A stretch of 33,369 nt of DNA from Arsenicicoccus cauae (GTDB lineage Bacteria > Actinomycetota > Actinomycetes > Actinomycetales > Dermatophilaceae). The stretch spans positions 1-33,369 of the forward strand of contig NZ_WLVL01000038.1 of assembly GCF_009707125.1 (NCBI RefSeq), given 5' to 3'. Positions 30,872 to 33,369 of this stretch are shown one piece after another (within the stretch, counting starts at the first letter, position 1; each line of letters starts with the position of its first letter). A program made the position numbers and the translations under genes. The notes under the pieces were generated by a model. It worked only from the letters and a program-made list of their open reading frames with translations, was not told the DNA's origin and did no database searches.

Positions 30872-32356
30872 TTGAACGCGATCCACGACGGCATCCTCGC
30901 CGTCAACGACAAGCTCACCTGGCTGCTGATCGTCATGCTGGCCGCCGCCGGCATCCTCTTCACGCTGTGGAGCAAGGGCGCCCAGTTCCGCCGCTTCGGC
31001 ACCATGGTCAAGGTGGCCGTCGGGTCACGCAGCGGCGGCGGCGAGGGCATCTCCAGCTTCCAGGCGTTCTGCATCTCCCTGGCCTCCCGCGTCGGCACCG
31101 GCAACATCGTCGGCGTCGCCATCGCCCTGGCGCTCGGTGACCCCGGTGCGATCTTCTGGATGTGGGTGATGGCCTTCCTCGGCATGGCCACCGCCTTCGT
31201 CGAGGCGACGCTCGCCCAGCTCTACAAGGTCCCGCACACCGACGGCACCTTCCGCGGCGGCCCGGCCTACTACATGCAGCGCGGACTGAAGTCGCGACCC
31301 ATGGGCATCGCCTTCGCGATCTGCCTGATCTTCACCTTCGGCCTCGCGTTCAACATGGTGCAGGCCAACACCATCGCCGGGGTCTTCGAGGGCACCTGGG
31401 GCATCCCCACCTCGATCACCGCGATCATCCTGGTCGTCATCACGGCCGCCATCGTGCTGGGCGGCCTCAAGTCCGTCGCCCGCGTCACGGAGTACATGGC
31501 GCCGCTGATGGCGCTCGCCTACTTCCTGCTCGCGATGGCCGTCCTGGTCATGCGGATCGGGGACGTGCCCAGTGCCATCGGCGACATCTTCCGCGGGGCA
31601 TTCGGGCTCGACCAGGCGCTGGCCGGCACCGCCGGCGGCATCCTCGCCGCCGTGCTCAACGGCGTGAAGCGCGGGATGTTCTCCAACGAGGCCGGCATGG
31701 GCTCGGCGCCCAACGCCGCCGCCGCCGCCACCACCTCGCACCCCGCCCACCAGGGCATGGTGCAGGCGCTCGGCGTCTTCATCGACACGATCATCGTCTG
31801 CACCTCGACCGCCGTGATGATCCTGCTGGCCGGACCGTCCATCTACACCCCCGGCGTGACCACCCGCGACCAGGCGGCGACGCTCACCCAGACCGCGCTG
31901 GCCAGCGAGCTCGGGTCCTGGGTCGCACCGGTCATGGCCTTCCTGATCTTCATCTTCGCGTTCAGCTCGGTCATCGGCAACGAGACCTACGCCGAGGTCA
32001 ACATGGACTTCATGCGCGGCGGCCGGGTCGGCGAGCTCGCGATCCGGCTGCTCACCATCGGTGCCGTGGCCTGGGGCGCGCTGCAGAGCCTGGCCTTCGT
32101 GTGGGACCTGGCCGACCTGGCCATGACCTTCATGGCGGTGCTCAACCTCGTCGCGCTCATCGCGCTCGGCAGGCACGCGATCGCCGCCCTGCGCGACCTC
32201 GAGTCCCACGCGGACCCGGTGGACGCCGGTTTCGACCTCGACGACAACCCCCACATGCCGGCAGGCATCCCCGGCGAGGTGTGGCACCGCCGTCCCGGTC
32301 ACGCCCCCGGTCAGTGGTTCGCACCCAACGACCGCCACGAGGACGCCGACGTCTGA
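30872..32356 (+). CDS. Alanine/glycine:cation symporter (AgcS family)
   Basis: A 494-residue sodium- or proton-coupled amino acid carrier with about ten or eleven membrane helices. Family blocks are clear: LWSKGAQFRRFGTMVKV, SSFQAFCISLASRVGTGNIVGVA, GAIFWMWVMAFLGMATAFVEATLAQLYK (read in part), GGPAYYMQRGL, RGMFSNEAGMGSAPNAAAAA and SSVIGNETYAEVN. The start is inferred: TTG 30872 gives LNAIHDGILAVNDKLTWLL, the expected short amphipathic lead into helix 1, while no upstream ATG is consistent and the frame stays open back into fahA. The C-terminal 50 residues are hydrophilic. Position after fahA could link it to amino acid uptake, but a terminator-like hairpin separates them. Confidence 0.88.
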   Translation: MNAIHDGILAVNDKLTWLLIVMLAAAGILFTLWSKGAQFRRFGTMVKVAVGSRSGGGEGISSFQAFCISLASRVGTGNIVGVAIALALGDPGAIFWMWVMAFLGMATAFVEATLAQLYKVPHTDGTFRGGPAYYMQRGLKSRPMGIAFAICLIFTFGLAFNMVQANTIAGVFEGTWGIPTSITAIILVVITAAIVLGGLKSVARVTEYMAPLMALAYFLLAMAVLVMRIGDVPSAIGDIFRGAFGLDQALAGTAGGILAAVLNGVKRGMFSNEAGMGSAPNAAAAATTSHPAHQGMVQALGVFIDTIIVCTSTAVMILLAGPSIYTPGVTTRDQAATLTQTALASELGSWVAPVMAFLIFIFAFSSVIGNETYAEVNMDFMRGGRVGELAIRLLTIGAVAWGALQSLAFVWDLADLAMTFMAVLNLVALIALGRHAIAALRDLESHADPVDAGFDLDDNPHMPAGIPGEVWHRRPGHAPGQWFAPNDRHEDADV

Positions 32357-32371
32357 CCCCGTATGCCGGGG

Positions 32372-32405
32372 CCGCCCGCCTCCCGGTGACCTGGGAGGCG
32401 GGCGG
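32372..32405. terminator. Bidirectional terminator between symporter and lipoprotein genes
   Basis: A perfect 13-bp GC-rich stem (32372-32384 and 32393-32405) with an 8-nt loop lies between the convergent genes ending at 32356 and 32444. Confidence 0.75.
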
Positions 32406-32443
32406 TTGACGTCATACGACCTAGGGCTGGTCGGCGCCGGAGG

Positions 32444-32968
32444 TCAGCACCTCCCGTCCGGGAGCGCACCCTTGACGAGGAAGGTCTTGCCCTCGTCGCG
32501 CGACTCCAGGTCGTAGACGATCGCGTCGCGCGTCGCGCCCTTCGGCTTGGGCTTGCGGTCGAGGCCCACGGTGACGTCCTTGCCGTGCTCGTCGAGCATG
32601 CGGACGTCGCCGACGCTGCACACCCGCAGGGAGGTCACGGGCTTCGGCCAGATGGCGTACTGCACGCGCGTGATCGACTCGAACCTGCGCTGACCCACCA
32701 TCCGGTTGCCGCTCGCCTCGATGCTCCGGCTCATCGCGTTGTGCTGCTCGAGGTACTCCGGCGTCAGGAAGTCGGCCGAGGCGACCGGCCCGTCGACGGG
32801 CAGCTTCTCGAGCTTGCGCAGCGCGGCCTCCGAGGCCGCGAAGGCATGCTGCAATGCCTCCTCGGAGCCACCGGCGGCGGCGGTCTCGTGGCTGCACGCG
32901 GAGCCGGCGAGGGCAGTGGTTGCGAGGATCCCCACGGCGGTCACGGTGCGGAGGTGGCGATGCATCAT
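32444..32968 (-). CDS. Putative lipoprotein of unknown function
   Basis: A 174-residue exported protein. After two Met codons the signal peptide HRHLRTVTAVGILATTALAGSAC ends in the lipobox AGSAC (read in part), giving a lipid-anchored cysteine. The mature part begins SHETAAAGGSEEALQHAF, has a helical stretch rich in Ala/Glu, then a beta-rich C-terminus with ITRVQYAIWPKPV, LRVCSVGDVRMLDEHGKDVTVG and DGKTFLVKG-type sequence. No family is assigned. A role in the cell envelope is likely. The start at ATG 32968 (or the adjacent one at 32965) is chosen because the signal peptide begins there and GGGAG lies 9 nt upstream; the frame extends to 33058 without support. Confidence 0.78.
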   Translation of the reverse strand: MMHRHLRTVTAVGILATTALAGSACSHETAAAGGSEEALQHAFAASEAALRKLEKLPVDGPVASADFLTPEYLEQHNAMSRSIEASGNRMVGQRRFESITRVQYAIWPKPVTSLRVCSVGDVRMLDEHGKDVTVGLDRKPKPKGATRDAIVYDLESRDEGKTFLVKGALPDGRC

Positions 32969-33139
32969 GGCGGCGGTCTCCCTGGGTGCAGTTCGAGGCG
33001 CTGACCGGGCAGTGCCCCGGGTCACGGTGGGTCGTGACGCTATCGGCCCGTGCGCCATCCCTCTACCGATGAGTAACCTCCGCGCCTGTTTGCCCGACGC
33101 TCATGGCTCTCCGTGACCGCGCGGCCACATTCGGCGCGC

Positions 33140-33256
33140 TCCTACCGGGGGCGGGATCATCGACCTGGCGAACGAAGGCCGGTCGATGCCCTTACCCCCG
33201 GCGGGCTCATCGACCTGGCGAACGAAGGCCGGTCGATGCCCTTACCCCCGGTAGGA
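33140..33256. repeat. Nested inverted repeat enclosing two tandem hairpins
   Basis: A 12-bp perfect inverted repeat has its left arm at 33140-33151 (TCCTACCGGGGG) and its right arm at 33245-33256. Between the arms are nearly two copies of a 50-bp unit (from 33157 and from 33207, identical for at least 45 bp). Each copy contains a hairpin made of CATCGACC and GGTCGATG, extended by GGC and GCC across one bulged T, around the loop GAACGAAG. The element ends 15 nt from the transposase stop. Confidence 0.75.
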
Positions 33257-33270
33257 TGCTCCTATGGATG

Positions 33271-33369
33271 TCAAGCGGCGGTAGCGAGGTGTCCGGGCTC
33301 GATGCGCTCCCGGGTGAGGACGTAGTAGATCTCGCGGGCGATGAGTCGTTTGAGGCAGCGGATGATGTC
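33271..33369 (-). mobile_element. IS110-like transposase, C-terminal 32 codons, cut by window edge
   Basis: The minus-strand frame ending with TGA at 33271-33273 reads DIIRCLKRLIAREIYYVLTRE, IEPGHLATAA. The segment IIRCLKR-IAREIY is the pattern at the very C-terminus of IS110-family (DEDD/serine transposase) proteins. Everything upstream lies beyond the window, so completeness and subgroup (IS110 or IS1111) cannot be decided. Its downstream flank holds the nested hairpin element. Confidence 0.6.

Noticed and set aside
31025-32338. 437-codon minus-strand frame under the AgcS symporter
   Set aside because: It is an Asp/Gly/Arg/His-rich shadow of a well-recognised transporter, with no ribosome site or family pattern.
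1-33369. tRNA, rRNA, CRISPR array or riboswitch
   Set aside because: No cloverleaf with a conserved T-loop, no regularly spaced repeat array and no recognised riboswitch core was seen on either strand by eye. A covariance-model scan would settle this.

Overview
The window is about 33 kb of very GC-rich DNA (roughly 70% or more). Coding is dense on both strands, GTG and TTG starts are frequent, and many promoters look leaderless. The gene set includes a Tat-exported DyP peroxidase beside a PCu(A)C copper chaperone, a Cys-rich hemerythrin, an Rsm22-family protein and the hmgA/fahA pathway. Together with the abundant heptamer GTATGCC/GGCATAC this points to an actinobacterium, probably Micrococcales and perhaps the Intrasporangiaceae/Dermatophilaceae group. 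The family-level placement is inference. Most of the window looks chromosomal, with one acquired, decayed patch and an insertion-sequence edge at the right end.

Layout. 1-5.6 kb (all minus strand): a DUF998-type membrane protein, a GT1-like glycosyltransferase, an SRPBCC/CoxG-like protein, a frameshifted sulfide:quinone reductase-like flavoprotein, and a photolyase/cryptochrome of the FeS-BCP family in which the four iron-sulfur cysteine positions are not cysteine. 5.6-10.3 kb looks like an accessory patch: a divergent AAA_14/DUF4143 ATPase whose promoter is a 23-bp tandem repeat, a truncated HsdM methyltransferase, an unrecognised 608-residue coiled-coil protein, and 570 bp of decayed DNA. 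10.3-17.5 kb: an AAA_16 ATPase, a double VOC protein coupled to an unknown protein, a rhodanese, an Fpg/Nei glycosylase, an App1-like phosphatase and an unknown Rossmann-type protein. 17.7-20.3 kb: a metal-handling cluster (His-rich membrane protein, PCu(A)C lipoprotein, DyP peroxidase), followed by a 56-residue acidic microprotein. 20.6-25.2 kb: a methyltransferase, Rsm22, a dead MHS-transporter fragment, hemerythrin, a HlyIII/PAQR protein, a dead flavoprotein tail, a cupin and a VOC protein. 25.3-32.4 kb: a GH13 glycosidase, a MarR regulator and, divergent from it, hmgA, an unknown gene, fahA and an AgcS-type symporter. 32.4-33.4 kb: a lipoprotein, a twice-repeated hairpin element, and the last 32 codons of an IS110-like transposase cut by the window edge.

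How the genes work together. The clearest pathway is tyrosine/phenylalanine degradation. HmgA opens the homogentisate ring and FahA hydrolyses fumarylacetoacetate. No recognisable maleylacetoacetate isomerase is present, so the unknown gene between them is a candidate. The MarR regulator probably acts at a perfect 12-bp palindrome in the shared promoter region. The PCu(A)C/DyP cluster resembles the extracytoplasmic copper-chaperone and DtpA locus of Streptomyces.

The most unusual items are: (i) the 117-bp nested inverted-repeat and tandem-hairpin element next to the IS110-like transposase end; (ii) the coiled-coil protein beside the HsdM remnant; (iii) the tandem repeat that forms the AAA_14 promoter; (iv) a dispersed palindrome family with 20-21-bp arms and a constant 15-nt loop; (v) about fourteen start codons with a -10-like hexamer placed 6-7 nt upstream; (vi) the orphan tyrosine-catabolism gene.
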